The notes beneath the pieces are model-generated. The model saw only the letters and a list, made by a program, of their open reading frames with translations, searched no databases and was not told the DNA's origin. The translations under genes were made by a program, and so were the position numbers. This document shows, piece after piece, positions 1 through 6,857 of a stretch of 19,649 nt of DNA; position 1 is the stretch's first letter, and every line of letters starts with the position of its first letter. Source of the DNA: a bacterium (GTDB taxonomy: Bacteria > JAMCPX01); assembly GCA_021787655.1 (NCBI GenBank), contig JAJYLM010000026.1:1-19649 (forward strand). Reading direction: 5' to 3'.

Positions 1-1107
1 CTTGCCGGCGGTGTCGCCCACGATTTCAACAATATGCTCAACGTCATCATCGGGTATGCGGAGCTCGTCCTCGGCAAGCTCGGACAGGAGAACACCATAA
101 GAAAGGATATCGAAGAAATTATCAAGGCAGCCACCCGGTCTGCATCCCTGACGCAGCAGCTGCTCGCTTTCAGCAGGAAGCAGATCATCAAGCCCGAGGT
201 GGTGAGCGTCAATGAACTTCTGAAAAATCTTGAAAAGATGCTCCGCAGGCTCATTACCGAGAGCATCGATATGGTCTTCGTCTTCGGAAAGGACTGCGGT
301 CTGATCCAGGTCGACCCTGCGCAGCTCGAGCAGGTTGTCATGAACCTCGTGATCAATGCGAGGGACGCAATGCCTGCGGGCGGCAAGCTGACGATCGAGA
401 CCGCATCCGTTGAACTGAATGATACGTCTGCCGGGTATCATCCCGAGGCAGTGCCGGGCAGATACAGCATGATTGCCGTGACCGACACCGGACAGGGCAT
501 GGACAATGAAACACGTTCCAAGATATTCGAGCCGTTTTTTACGACCAAGGAAAGGGGCAAGGGTACGGGCCTCGGTCTTGCGACGGTCTACGGGATCGTG
601 AAACAGTCGGGAGGGCATATCTTCGTCTACTCGGAGCCCGGGCAGGGGGCGACCCTGAAGATCTATTTCCCGCGCACGAATGCCGGGCAGCCGGTGCAGG
701 AACCACGGCCCGCGGAGAGGCCGCACCACGGCGGCAGCGAGCATATCCTCGTGGTGGAAGACGAGGTGAAGCTGCGGCATCTCTTCGAAGCGACCCTTCC
801 CTCGCTCGGATACAGGGTCATAACGGCAGCCAACGGGGACGAGGCGCTCGTTCTCGTTGAAGAGCGGGGATTGAAACCCGACATGGTCATCACGGACGTC
901 GTGATGCCGGGCATGGGCGGTGTTGCACTGGTCGAGCACCTCCGGAAGACGTTGCCGGACATCAAGGTGCTCTACATGTCAGGCTACACGGACAATGCAA
1001 TCGTCCATCACGGCGTCCTCGATCCCGGAACGCCGTTTATCCAGAAGCCGTTCCACATCAAGGACCTCGCTGCGAAGGTCAAGCGCGTTTTGGATGGCGT
1101 GGATTAG
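1..1107 (+). CDS. Hybrid sensor histidine kinase / response regulator (5' end outside window)
   Basis: This is the C-terminal part of a hybrid two-component kinase. The frame is open from base 1, so the sensor domains lie upstream and cannot be assessed. Visible residue 7 is the phospho-accepting histidine of the H box (GGVAHDFNN, codon 19-21). A HATPase domain follows with an N box (NLVINARDAM), a G1 box (DTGQGMD) and a G2 box (GKGTGLGLA). After a short proline-rich linker comes a receiver domain with an acidic pair (VEDE), the phospho-accepting aspartate in VITDVVMPG (about visible residue 299) and the conserved lysine in QKPF. The H box is the type common in PAS-linked hybrid kinases. The receiver may relay phosphate to another protein or feed back on the kinase; no output domain or partner regulator is visible. 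The stop codon overlaps that of the convergent acyl-CoA synthetase gene. The family call is secure; the signal sensed is unknown. Confidence 0.95.
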   Translation, partial: LAGGVAHDFNNMLNVIIGYAELVLGKLGQENTIRKDIEEIIKAATRSASLTQQLLAFSRKQIIKPEVVSVNELLKNLEKMLRRLITESIDMVFVFGKDCGLIQVDPAQLEQVVMNLVINARDAMPAGGKLTIETASVELNDTSAGYHPEAVPGRYSMIAVTDTGQGMDNETRSKIFEPFFTTKERGKGTGLGLATVYGIVKQSGGHIFVYSEPGQGATLKIYFPRTNAGQPVQEPRPAERPHHGGSEHILVVEDEVKLRHLFEATLPSLGYRVITAANGDEALVLVEERGLKPDMVITDVVMPGMGGVALVEHLRKTLPDIKVLYMSGYTDNAIVHHGVLDPGTPFIQKPFHIKDLAAKVKRVLDGVD

Positions 1108-2681
1108 TCCGCCTTTTTTGCTGCAAACTTTTTCGACAGATCAATCCCGTGTTCCCGGGCATACTGCTCGATAATCTTGTTCTTCTGTATCTTGCCGGTT
1201 GCCGTCTTGGGAAAGGAATCTGAAAAGACAAACTGCTTCGGTATCTTGTAGTCGGCGACCTTTTCCCTGAGAAAACCAATGAGTTCCTGCACCTGGATCT
1301 GCATGCCCTGCTTCGGCACGATAAAGCCGAACACCTCTTCGCCCCATTTCGGGTCGGGGATACCGACGACAGCAGCGTCCTGGACACCGGGATGGCGGTA
1401 CAGCACCTCCTCGATCTCCTTGGGATAGATGTTTTCGCCGCCCCGGATGATCATCTCCTTTTTCCTGCCGATGATGTACAGATAGCCTTCCTCGTCCGCA
1501 TACCCGAGGTCCCCGGTGTGCAGCCATCCGTCCCTGATCGCGTCGGCGGTCGCGCCGGGGTTTTTGTAGTAGCCGGTCATGACGACGTCGCCCCTGATGC
1601 AGATCTCGCCGACCTGCCCCTGCGGCAGCTCACGGTTGTCATCGCCGAGGATTCGCGCCTCCTGGCCGTTGAGGGGTTTTCCGATAGAGCCGATCTTGCG
1701 CTTCCCCTTCAGCGGGTTGATGATGCTTGCGCAGGTCGCCTCAGAGAGGCCGTAGCCTTCGAGGATGAACGCCTTGTATTTTTTTTCGAACGTGGTGAAC
1801 ACTTCGACGGGCATGGGTGCTGCACCGCAGATGACGAACCGCAGGGACGAGAGGTCATATTTTTCCGCATCCGGCAGGCTGTTGAGTATGGCGTAGACTG
1901 TCGGCACACCGCTGAAGGTCGATGGCTTGTATTTGTCGATCGCCGGCAGAAAGTCCTTCGGTGAGAAGCCTTCCATCAGCACGAAGCTTGCACCCGCATA
2001 CAGGGGCGCGAGGACCGTGACAACCTGTGCGTTGCAGTGGAACAGCGGAAGAATGAGCATTGCCCTGTCCTGTCCGGTAAAATCTGCTGCCTCGGCAATC
2101 TGGTGTGCATTCGCGATATAGTTGCGGTTCGTGTCGATGACCCCCTTGGGGTAGCCGGTGGTACCCGAGGTATAGATGAAGGATGCATAGTCGGACTCGC
2201 CGACGTCAACAGCCGGTTCCGAGGGGCTCCCGTTCAGGAGCGATGTGAACGGGATGATCCCTGCCGTGTCCACGGGGTCAGCGACGATGACGTCCTTCAG
2301 GTCCGGCAGCTTCTGCCGGATCCCGGTGATGGCGCCCTGGAACACGCCCGTGGTTATCAGCGTCCGTGCCCCGGAGTTCCCGACGATGTACTGGATCTCC
2401 TCGGGCTTGAACTGCGTGTTGACCGGCACCATGACCGCCCCGATCTTCATCAGGGCGAACCATGCGAAGATGAACTCCGGCCTGTTCGGGATGAGCAGGG
2501 TGACCCTGTCTCCCTTGCGGACGCCCATGCCCATCAGGCTGTTGCCGATCCTGTTGGCTGTTTCGTCGAGCTCGCGCAGGGTCTTCGTCGTGTCTTTATA
2601 GTACATGAAAACCTTGTCCGGCGCAGCTTGTGCACGTCCGGCGATGAGCTCCTTGATGGTTTTGAATTTGTACGCAATCAT
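1104..2681 (-). CDS. AMP-forming long-chain acyl-CoA synthetase (FadD-like), 525 aa
   Basis: This is a member of the ANL adenylate-forming superfamily, which activates a carboxylic acid with ATP to an acyl-adenylate and then transfers it to CoA. The phosphate-binding loop (TSGTTGYPKG, residues 161-170) is intact. So are the A5 motif GYGLSEAT, the A7 motif GWLHTGD, the hinge region GRKKEM (405-410) and the C-terminal catalytic lysine in PKTATGK (Lys497). Length is normal for the family. I place the start at the ATG ending at 2681. It lies two bases past the stop of the upstream hydrolase and has a GAGGG about 8 nt before it. An in-frame ATG at 2705 would add 8 residues but would overlap the hydrolase by 22 nt. 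It is the last gene of the ACT-hydrolase-synthetase operon, so the substrate could be fatty acid released by the hydrolase; that is inference. Chain-length preference cannot be read from sequence here. It is a paralogue of the synthetase at 16216-17781. Confidence 0.93.
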   Translation of the reverse strand: MIAYKFKTIKELIAGRAQAAPDKVFMYYKDTTKTLRELDETANRIGNSLMGMGVRKGDRVTLLIPNRPEFIFAWFALMKIGAVMVPVNTQFKPEEIQYIVGNSGARTLITTGVFQGAITGIRQKLPDLKDVIVADPVDTAGIIPFTSLLNGSPSEPAVDVGESDYASFIYTSGTTGYPKGVIDTNRNYIANAHQIAEAADFTGQDRAMLILPLFHCNAQVVTVLAPLYAGASFVLMEGFSPKDFLPAIDKYKPSTFSGVPTVYAILNSLPDAEKYDLSSLRFVICGAAPMPVEVFTTFEKKYKAFILEGYGLSEATCASIINPLKGKRKIGSIGKPLNGQEARILGDDNRELPQGQVGEICIRGDVVMTGYYKNPGATADAIRDGWLHTGDLGYADEEGYLYIIGRKKEMIIRGGENIYPKEIEEVLYRHPGVQDAAVVGIPDPKWGEEVFGFIVPKQGMQIQVQELIGFLREKVADYKIPKQFVFSDSFPKTATGKIQKNKIIEQYAREHGIDLSKKFAAKKAD

Positions 2682-2683
2682 GC

Positions 2684-3508
2684 TCAGGCCCTCGCGCGGA
2701 TCCACGCTGCCATCTCTGCCAGCGGCTTCTGTTTGTTCACCTCGTTGTAGACCTCGTGGTAATAGCCCTCGTACAGCGTGTATGCTTTGTCCTTGGACCC
2801 TGCCCGCTCAAAGAATTCACGGGACGCCTTCGGGCTCGTGAGTGCGTCCGCGCTGCCGTGCAGGATCAGACAGGGCAGGGTGAAGCGGCCCGCGTTCTCG
2901 TTGGTGTCCTTCATGGCCTTCACCATCTCGACATACCACCGCGCGCTGACCTTCGAATGCACCAGCGGGTCGTTGTTGTACGCATCCACGACAGCCTTGT
3001 CGTGCGAAAGCTTCGATGTGTCTATCTCGTTGTTCATGGAAAGGCCCGGCGCGATGTTGGCAACGAGCCTGCCGATCACGTCCTTTATCTTCGGCACCTC
3101 CACGTTCACCCCGAGCAGGGGGCCCGAGGCGACGACCCCGGTCAGTCCGCCGGGCCGGTAGAGGGCATACCGGAGCGCGATCAGCCCGCCCATGCTGTGT
3201 CCGAGGAGAAACGACTTGCCCCGGACAAGGTCCTTCATTCCGGTCCTGATGGTGTCCACGTCGTCGAGGTATTCATCGAAGCGCAGAACATGTCCCCGCT
3301 TGCCGCCGGACTTGCCGTGACCCCTGAGGTCGAACAGGAAGAGGTTGTACTCCGGCAGCGCACCCGTGACGTTTGTATACCTTCCCAGGTGCTCTCCCAG
3401 TCCGTGGACGATGAAGACAGACGCCTTCGGTTTGTCAACGAGCTGGCAGGTGTAGAAGAGTTCAATCGAATCTTTCGTTTTTATCGTGCCCTCTTTGTGC
3501 GTACTCAC
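2684..3508 (-). CDS. Alpha/beta hydrolase, monoacylglycerol lipase / lysophospholipase type, 274 aa
   Basis: This serine hydrolase of the hydrolase_4 (monoacylglycerol lipase-like) family has no signal peptide or membrane segment and so is probably cytoplasmic. The visible motifs are the oxyanion region VHGLGEH (34-40), the nucleophile elbow GHSMGG (Ser105), the acid Asp221 in HGSADALTSP and the catalytic His251 in YYHEVYNE. The set is complete and in order. The start is a GTG (3508-3506) preceded by GGGGGAGG at good spacing. That GTG overlaps by 4 nt the stop of a 14-codon reading frame that itself follows a strong Shine-Dalgarno sequence. It lies between the tandem-ACT protein and an acyl-CoA synthetase whose start is two bases downstream. 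Freed fatty acid could therefore be activated directly by the next gene product. Substrate (monoglyceride, lysophospholipid or another ester) is not certain. Confidence 0.88.
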   Translation of the reverse strand: MSTHKEGTIKTKDSIELFYTCQLVDKPKASVFIVHGLGEHLGRYTNVTGALPEYNLFLFDLRGHGKSGGKRGHVLRFDEYLDDVDTIRTGMKDLVRGKSFLLGHSMGGLIALRYALYRPGGLTGVVASGPLLGVNVEVPKIKDVIGRLVANIAPGLSMNNEIDTSKLSHDKAVVDAYNNDPLVHSKVSARWYVEMVKAMKDTNENAGRFTLPCLILHGSADALTSPKASREFFERAGSKDKAYTLYEGYYHEVYNEVNKQKPLAEMAAWIRARA

Positions 3509-3549
3509 TGTACGCCTCCCCCGGAACGATGCAGCAGGAACGTTTGCAT
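3505..3549 (-). CDS. Possible 14-codon leader reading frame (MQTFLLHRSGGGVQ)
   Basis: Between the ACT gene and the hydrolase is a 14-codon frame beginning with ATG (3549-3547). It is preceded at 5 nt by AAGGAGG, one of the strongest Shine-Dalgarno sequences in the window, and ends in TGA at 3507-3505. The last bases form GTGA, so its stop overlaps the GTG start of the hydrolase. This arrangement would let ribosomes terminating here re-initiate on the hydrolase. The Shine-Dalgarno of the hydrolase lies inside this small frame, so its translation would also affect access to that site. I know of no homologue, and such a short frame could arise by chance. The strong ribosome site together with the exact stop/start overlap is the argument for it. 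Confidence 0.4.
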   Translation of the reverse strand: MQTFLLHRSGGGVQ

Positions 3550-3562
3550 AGGACCCTCCTTT

Positions 3563-3988
3563 TTATTTGAGTAATTCTTCCGTGGTTATGACCGGGATGC
3601 CGGCGTCCGACAGGACTGCCAGCGCGGCCTCGTTATTGTCGAACCGGAAAACAAGGACAGCGTGATCATGAGGACTTGCAGCATAGGAATACAGGTATTC
3701 AATATCGATGTTCTTTTTTTCGAGCACGGACAGCACGTGGTAAAGGCTGCCGGGCCTGTTCTCGATCTTCACGGCAACGACATCCGTGGTCCTGGTCGTG
3801 AACCCGCCGTCCTTCAGTATGCCCAGGGCCTTCCTGTTGTCGCCGGTTATCATGCGCACGACGCCGAAGTCCGGCGTATCGGCAATGGTGATGGCCCTGA
3901 TATCGATCTGTGCTTCCTTCAGGAGCTTGGTGATCTCCCGGAGCCTGCCCCGCGTGTTCTCTATAAAAACGGATATCTGCTGCGCCAT
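3563..3988 (-). CDS. Tandem ACT-domain protein, 141 aa
   Basis: A small protein made almost entirely of two ACT ligand-binding domains (about residues 1-68 and 70-141). Each begins with the usual beta-strand and a loop rich in small residues: SVFIENTRGRL and AVKIENRPGSL. ACT domains usually bind amino acids or related small molecules and act as regulatory units. Stand-alone tandem ACT proteins of this length are often found beside phenylacetate-CoA ligase genes; that is established context, not something shown here. In this window it heads an operon with a lipase-like hydrolase and an acyl-CoA synthetase. A role as a ligand-responsive partner of a CoA ligase is plausible but unproven. It has no catalytic domain. 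The start has GGGAGG just upstream, and a sigma70-type promoter lies at 4006-4034. Confidence 0.88.
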   Translation of the reverse strand: MAQQISVFIENTRGRLREITKLLKEAQIDIRAITIADTPDFGVVRMITGDNRKALGILKDGGFTTRTTDVVAVKIENRPGSLYHVLSVLEKKNIDIEYLYSYAASPHDHAVLVFRFDNNEAALAVLSDAGIPVITTEELLK

Positions 3989-4005
3989 ACGGCCTCCCGT
4001 GATCC

Positions 4006-4034
4006 TGTATAGGACAAAAAACAGCGCAATTCAA
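4006..4034 (-). promoter_or_regulatory. Sigma70-type promoter of the ACT-hydrolase-synthetase operon
   Basis: On the minus strand TTGAAT (4034-4029) and TATACA (4011-4006) are separated by 17 nt, close to the sigma70 consensus at the optimal spacing. Transcription would start near 4000, giving a leader of roughly 10 nt that still contains the GGGAGG of the ACT gene. It lies back to back with the apt promoter. Prediction is from sequence only. Confidence 0.6.
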
Positions 4035-4053
4035 GCAACGCGGACAGATTTTA

Positions 4054-4081
4054 TTGCAATTTTTCCTCCAACGCCTATAAC
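4054..4081 (+). promoter_or_regulatory. Candidate sigma70-type promoter of apt
   Basis: TTGCAA (4054-4059) and TATAAC (4076-4081) are 16 nt apart and lie just upstream of the AGGAGG (4089-4094) of apt. The transcript would begin near 4088, so the leader would be very short. The match is moderate and the spacing slightly short. Confidence 0.45.
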
Positions 4082-4100
4082 CGTGTGCAGGAGGTAAACG

Positions 4101-4625
4101 ATGGAAGAGATTGATCTCAAGAAAGCGATACGGGAGATACCGGATTTTCCGAAGAAGGGCATCCTGTTTTACGATATTACGACGCTGCTCAAGGACGCAA
4201 AGGCGTTCCAGCGTACGATCGACATTTTTGGCAACCGGTACATTGACCGGGATATCGACGTTATCCTTGCGATCGATGCGCGCGGCTTTATCATCGGTTC
4301 TGCGCTTGCGTACAAGCTGGGCAAGGGGATCGTGCTGGTCCGGAAGACCGGCAAGCTGCCGTACAAGACCGTCAAGGCAAGCTACAAGCTCGAGTACGGG
4401 GTTGACGAAATAGAGATGCACCGGGATGCCATAAAAAAGGGCGACCGGGTGCTCATCGTCGATGACCTGCTCGCGACCGGCGGTACGGCCTCGGCTGCCA
4501 TCCAGCTGGTGAAAAAATCGGGAGGCAGGGTGGTCGAATGCGCCTTTGTCATCGAGCTGCTCGGGCTGAAGGGCAGGGACAGGATTCGGCCGAACTCTGT
4601 GTATTCCCTGATCCAGTACGCGTGA
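4101..4625 (+). CDS. apt: Adenine phosphoribosyltransferase, 174 aa
   Basis: This enzyme salvages adenine by condensing it with PRPP to give AMP and pyrophosphate in the cytoplasm. The N-terminal stretch IREIPDFPKKGI is typical of bacterial Apt. The PRPP-binding motif VLIVDDLLATGGT is at residues 117-129, and the ARGFI segment (60-64) and the RKTGKLP hood region (81-87) are also present. Length matches the family (about 170-180 aa). AGGAGG sits 6 nt before the ATG, which fixes the start. It is divergent from the ACT operon and is followed after 30 nt by the exported PEBP protein, probably on the same transcript. No purine-type riboswitch is visible in the 112-bp divergent gap. The call is secure. 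Confidence 0.97.
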   Translation: MEEIDLKKAIREIPDFPKKGILFYDITTLLKDAKAFQRTIDIFGNRYIDRDIDVILAIDARGFIIGSALAYKLGKGIVLVRKTGKLPYKTVKASYKLEYGVDEIEMHRDAIKKGDRVLIVDDLLATGGTASAAIQLVKKSGGRVVECAFVIELLGLKGRDRIRPNSVYSLIQYA

Positions 4626-4655
4626 CACGCGGGCAGGTGAGAGGCTGAACCGTCC

Positions 4656-5177
4656 ATGAGGAGAAACGCCGGTGCATGCCTGATCGTTCTGCTGGCGGCA
4701 CTCGCGCCTGTGACGGCGTGTGCCGGTACGGCGGGTATGTCGCTGACGAGCCCTGCCTTCGTTGCACAGGGCGTTATCCCCCGGACGTATACCTGCGACG
4801 GCAGGAACGTCAGTCCGGAACTCGTGATAAACAACGTTCCGGTCCGTGCGAAGTCGCTCGTTCTGATCGTCGAAGACCCCGATGCTCCGTCAGGGGTGTG
4901 GACGCACTGGATCATGTGGAACATTCGTCCTTCTGTCCGGGTCATTCGCGCGCACAGCAGTCCTGCCGGCGCAGTGCAGGGGCTCAATGATTTCCGGGAA
5001 CATGGGTACGGGGGTCCGTGTCCGCCCGGCGGAACGCACCGGTATTTTTTCAGGCTCTTTGCGCTCGATACGGTCCTCAGCCTGGGACACGGTGCGACGA
5101 AGTCTGAACTCGAAAACGCACTGCACGGGCATGTTCTCGCGCAGACGTTCCTCGAGGGACGCTACACGAGAAAGTAG
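4656..5177 (+). CDS. Exported YbhB/YbcL family (PEBP, Raf kinase inhibitor-like) protein, 173 aa
   Basis: A phosphatidylethanolamine-binding-protein-fold protein carrying an export signal. Residues 1-22 form a basic N-terminus (MRRN) and a hydrophobic core ending in VTAC. This fits the lipobox pattern, so it may be a lipoprotein acylated at Cys22. A type I cut just after this point (ACA-G) is the alternative. The mature part has the PEBP ligand-pocket signatures: YTCDGRNVSPEL, EDPDAPSG, WTHWIMWNI and the later YGGPCPPGGTHRY. Family members bind small anionic ligands; bacterial functions remain poorly defined. It follows apt by 30 nt with only a weak AGAGG upstream. Its stop lies 2 nt from the stop of the convergent rnc gene. 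Confidence 0.92.
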   Translation: MRRNAGACLIVLLAALAPVTACAGTAGMSLTSPAFVAQGVIPRTYTCDGRNVSPELVINNVPVRAKSLVLIVEDPDAPSGVWTHWIMWNIRPSVRVIRAHSSPAGAVQGLNDFREHGYGGPCPPGGTHRYFFRLFALDTVLSLGHGATKSELENALHGHVLAQTFLEGRYTRK

Positions 5178-5179
5178 GC

Positions 5180-5995
5180 CTATTTCCTGAACCTGAGCAG
5201 TGCTTTCATGGCTGCTTCCTGCTCTGCTTCCTTCTTGCTCCGTGCTTCGCCGTGGGCAATGGTGTGTTTGTTCAAATCGACAGTGACCCGGTAGAGCTTC
5301 ACGCCGTTGACAACGGGTTCGCCGACGACCTTATAGTCGGGCGGTGATTTGTAGAGCTCCTGCGAAATGTTGTTCAGTTTCGACTTGAAGTCCCACTCGG
5401 GCTTTTCCCGGACGGATGCGATGTCCTTCTCGAACAGGGTGCGGACGAACCTGAACACACCCTCGTATCCCATATCGAGGTAAACGGCGCCGACCAGGGA
5501 TTCGAAGATGTCCCCGAGCAGCACATCGCTGTTCGAAAACCCGTTTTTCTTTTCCTTGTTCCCGACGATGACGTAGTGTGCCAGGCCAAGCTCCCGGGCC
5601 TTGCCTGCAAGGCTCCTCATCTGAATGAGCGAATCTTTATAGTAGGTGAGCCGTCCCTCGTCTTCGTCCGTGTACGCGGTGTACAGGAGGTCCGATACGA
5701 TGAGCCCCAGCACCGCATCTCCGAGGAATTCCATCCTCTCGTAATTGTTCTGATCGTTGGCAAGCCGGGACGACTTGTGCGTCAGGGCCTTTTTTACGAG
5801 GTGGTGGTTCTTGAACCTGCGCTTCGTTATTTTTTCGACATTGACCAAAAGGTTTTCTATATCGAGATCCAACGTTCTCCTGGGCTGTCCCCGGAACACT
5901 GCCCGGATGAATCCCAGCAACCCGCTCTTTGTCTTTTTCTCTGTCATGGTTTTACCGGTTTGCAGCACCCGGCGTTCGAACCTCTGGTCCTGCAT
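5180..5995 (-). CDS. rnc: Ribonuclease III, 271 aa
   Basis: RNase III cleaves double-stranded RNA, including rRNA precursors and structured mRNAs, using two metal ions. The signature YERMEFLGDAVL is at residues 85-96, with acidic residues Glu86, Glu89 and Asp93. The second acidic pair is in GDIFESL (Asp162, Glu165). The C-terminal double-stranded-RNA-binding domain (about 200-270) ends in EARSKKEAEQEAAMKAL. I chose the ATG at 5995: it is one base after the stop of the dedA-family gene and has AGGGA about 8 nt upstream, implying coupling. The result is about 40 residues longer at the N-terminus than the usual 225-235 aa, and the extra part is basic. An internal ATG at 5947 (MTEKK) would give 255 aa but has no clear ribosome site. 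It is last in the long minus-strand run. Function is secure; the start is less so. Confidence 0.95.
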   Translation of the reverse strand: MQDQRFERRVLQTGKTMTEKKTKSGLLGFIRAVFRGQPRRTLDLDIENLLVNVEKITKRRFKNHHLVKKALTHKSSRLANDQNNYERMEFLGDAVLGLIVSDLLYTAYTDEDEGRLTYYKDSLIQMRSLAGKARELGLAHYVIVGNKEKKNGFSNSDVLLGDIFESLVGAVYLDMGYEGVFRFVRTLFEKDIASVREKPEWDFKSKLNNISQELYKSPPDYKVVGEPVVNGVKLYRVTVDLNKHTIAHGEARSKKEAEQEAAMKALLRFRK

Positions 5996-5996
5996 C

Positions 5997-6599
5997 TTAC
6001 CGGTCCCTCATTTTTTGTATCATTCTGAATGTAATAAGTATCAGCAGAACAAAGAAAAGTCCACAGATAATCACAGAGGCATTCTCGTAGTCTTTGATAT
6101 ATTTCGTGTACATGGCACCGAGGTTCATGATGCCGAACACCAGCACCCCGGCCCAGGTTATCGCCCCCACGGTGTTGAAAAAGAAGAACCGCTTGAAGTC
6201 CATCATTGATATGCCTGCGAGGGGACCGGCGAATATCCTGACGCCGGCGACGAACCGTGCAAGCAGGACCGTGATCCCGCCATAGGTCTGAAAGAATTTT
6301 TCCGTTGTCTTTATGCCCCTGTCTGCCGAAGGAAATTTCTGCGATACCCGGGTGAGGAGTTTTCTCCCGCCGATCCTCCCGATCCAATAGCCTGCATTGT
6401 CGCCGATGATCGCACCGGTTGTACCGCTTGCAATGACCAGATACGGATCGAGCCGACCGGTTGCTGCAAGGACGCTTGCGGCGATCATCATGGTTTCGCC
6501 CGGTACCGGTATTCCGACATTTTCGATCATCACCCCTGCCCCAATGATTATGTACGACCACGGGTATACGTTCGACAACAGGGCATCTACAGTGGACAT
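5997..6599 (-). CDS. DedA-family membrane protein, 200 aa
   Basis: An integral inner-membrane protein of the DedA/VTT superfamily. Members act in envelope homeostasis, and some recycle the undecaprenyl-phosphate or phosphatidylethanolamine lipid carrier. The visible signatures are the re-entrant segment GIPVPGETMMIAA (29-41) and the conserved FxxYGxxxVxxxRFxxGVRxxxxxxAG region (about 103-129). C-terminal helices lie near 142-160 and 175-193. The start at 6599 (MSTVDALL) fits family length. In-frame ATGs at 6614 and 6686 would add hydrophilic residues not expected in the family. The chosen ATG has only AGGA at very short spacing. A TATACA hexamer lies 6 nt before it, so a leaderless transcript is conceivable. 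It couples to rnc, whose start is one base after this stop. The exact lipid substrate is unknown. Confidence 0.88.
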   Translation of the reverse strand: MSTVDALLSNVYPWSYIIIGAGVMIENVGIPVPGETMMIAASVLAATGRLDPYLVIASGTTGAIIGDNAGYWIGRIGGRKLLTRVSQKFPSADRGIKTTEKFFQTYGGITVLLARFVAGVRIFAGPLAGISMMDFKRFFFFNTVGAITWAGVLVFGIMNLGAMYTKYIKDYENASVIICGLFFVLLILITFRMIQKMRDR

Positions 6600-6605
6600 A
6601 CATCC

Positions 6606-6634
6606 TGTATACATGAAACCGGAGAAAAATACAA
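6606..6634 (-). promoter_or_regulatory. Weak candidate promoter for the DedA gene
   Basis: On the minus strand TTGTAT (6634-6629) and TATACA (6611-6606) are 17 nt apart. The -10 is good and the -35 poor. Transcription would start at about the A of the chosen DedA start codon, giving a nearly leaderless message. It lies between tRNA-Ala and the DedA gene, where an extra promoter would make sense after a tRNA. Confidence 0.25.
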
Positions 6635-6701
6635 CGGGACGGCCGTGCTGGCTGACGGGAAGGAACGGACCGGAACCACCGTGCATCCGGGACTCAGGAA
6701 A

Positions 6702-6777
6702 TGGTGGAGCAGAAGGGGATCGAACCCTCGGCCTCCACGTTGCGAACGTGGCGCTCTCCCAGCTGAGCTACTGCCCC
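6702..6777 (-). tRNA. tRNA-Ala (anticodon CGC)
   Basis: A 76-nt cloverleaf with the 3' CCA encoded. The acceptor stem GGGGCAG/CTGCTCC contains a G3:U70 pair, the classical alanine identity element. The D arm is GCTC...GAGC. The anticodon stem CCACG/CGTGG encloses loop TTCGCAA, giving anticodon CGC (plus-strand 6742-6744), which reads GCG. The T arm is GAGGG-TTCGATC-CCCTT. It lies 80 nt after the stop of the small exported-protein gene and about 100 nt before the DedA gene, all on the same strand. No strong promoter is visible just upstream, so it may be processed from a longer transcript. Confidence 0.96.
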
Positions 6778-6857
6778 ATGACGTTGACACCGATCAGTAA
6801 ACCCCAGGTATCCAAAAAATGCAACAGCAACGTGAAGTCCCCGCAGGTGCCCGGGAT

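Noticed and set aside
3989..4100. Purine riboswitch ahead of apt
   Set aside because: The gap is short and contains promoters. The predicted leader of about 13 nt is too short for an aptamer.
3699..4628. A 309-codon minus frame spanning apt and the ACT gene
   Set aside because: It overlaps two well-supported genes and the divergent promoter region, and has no domain.
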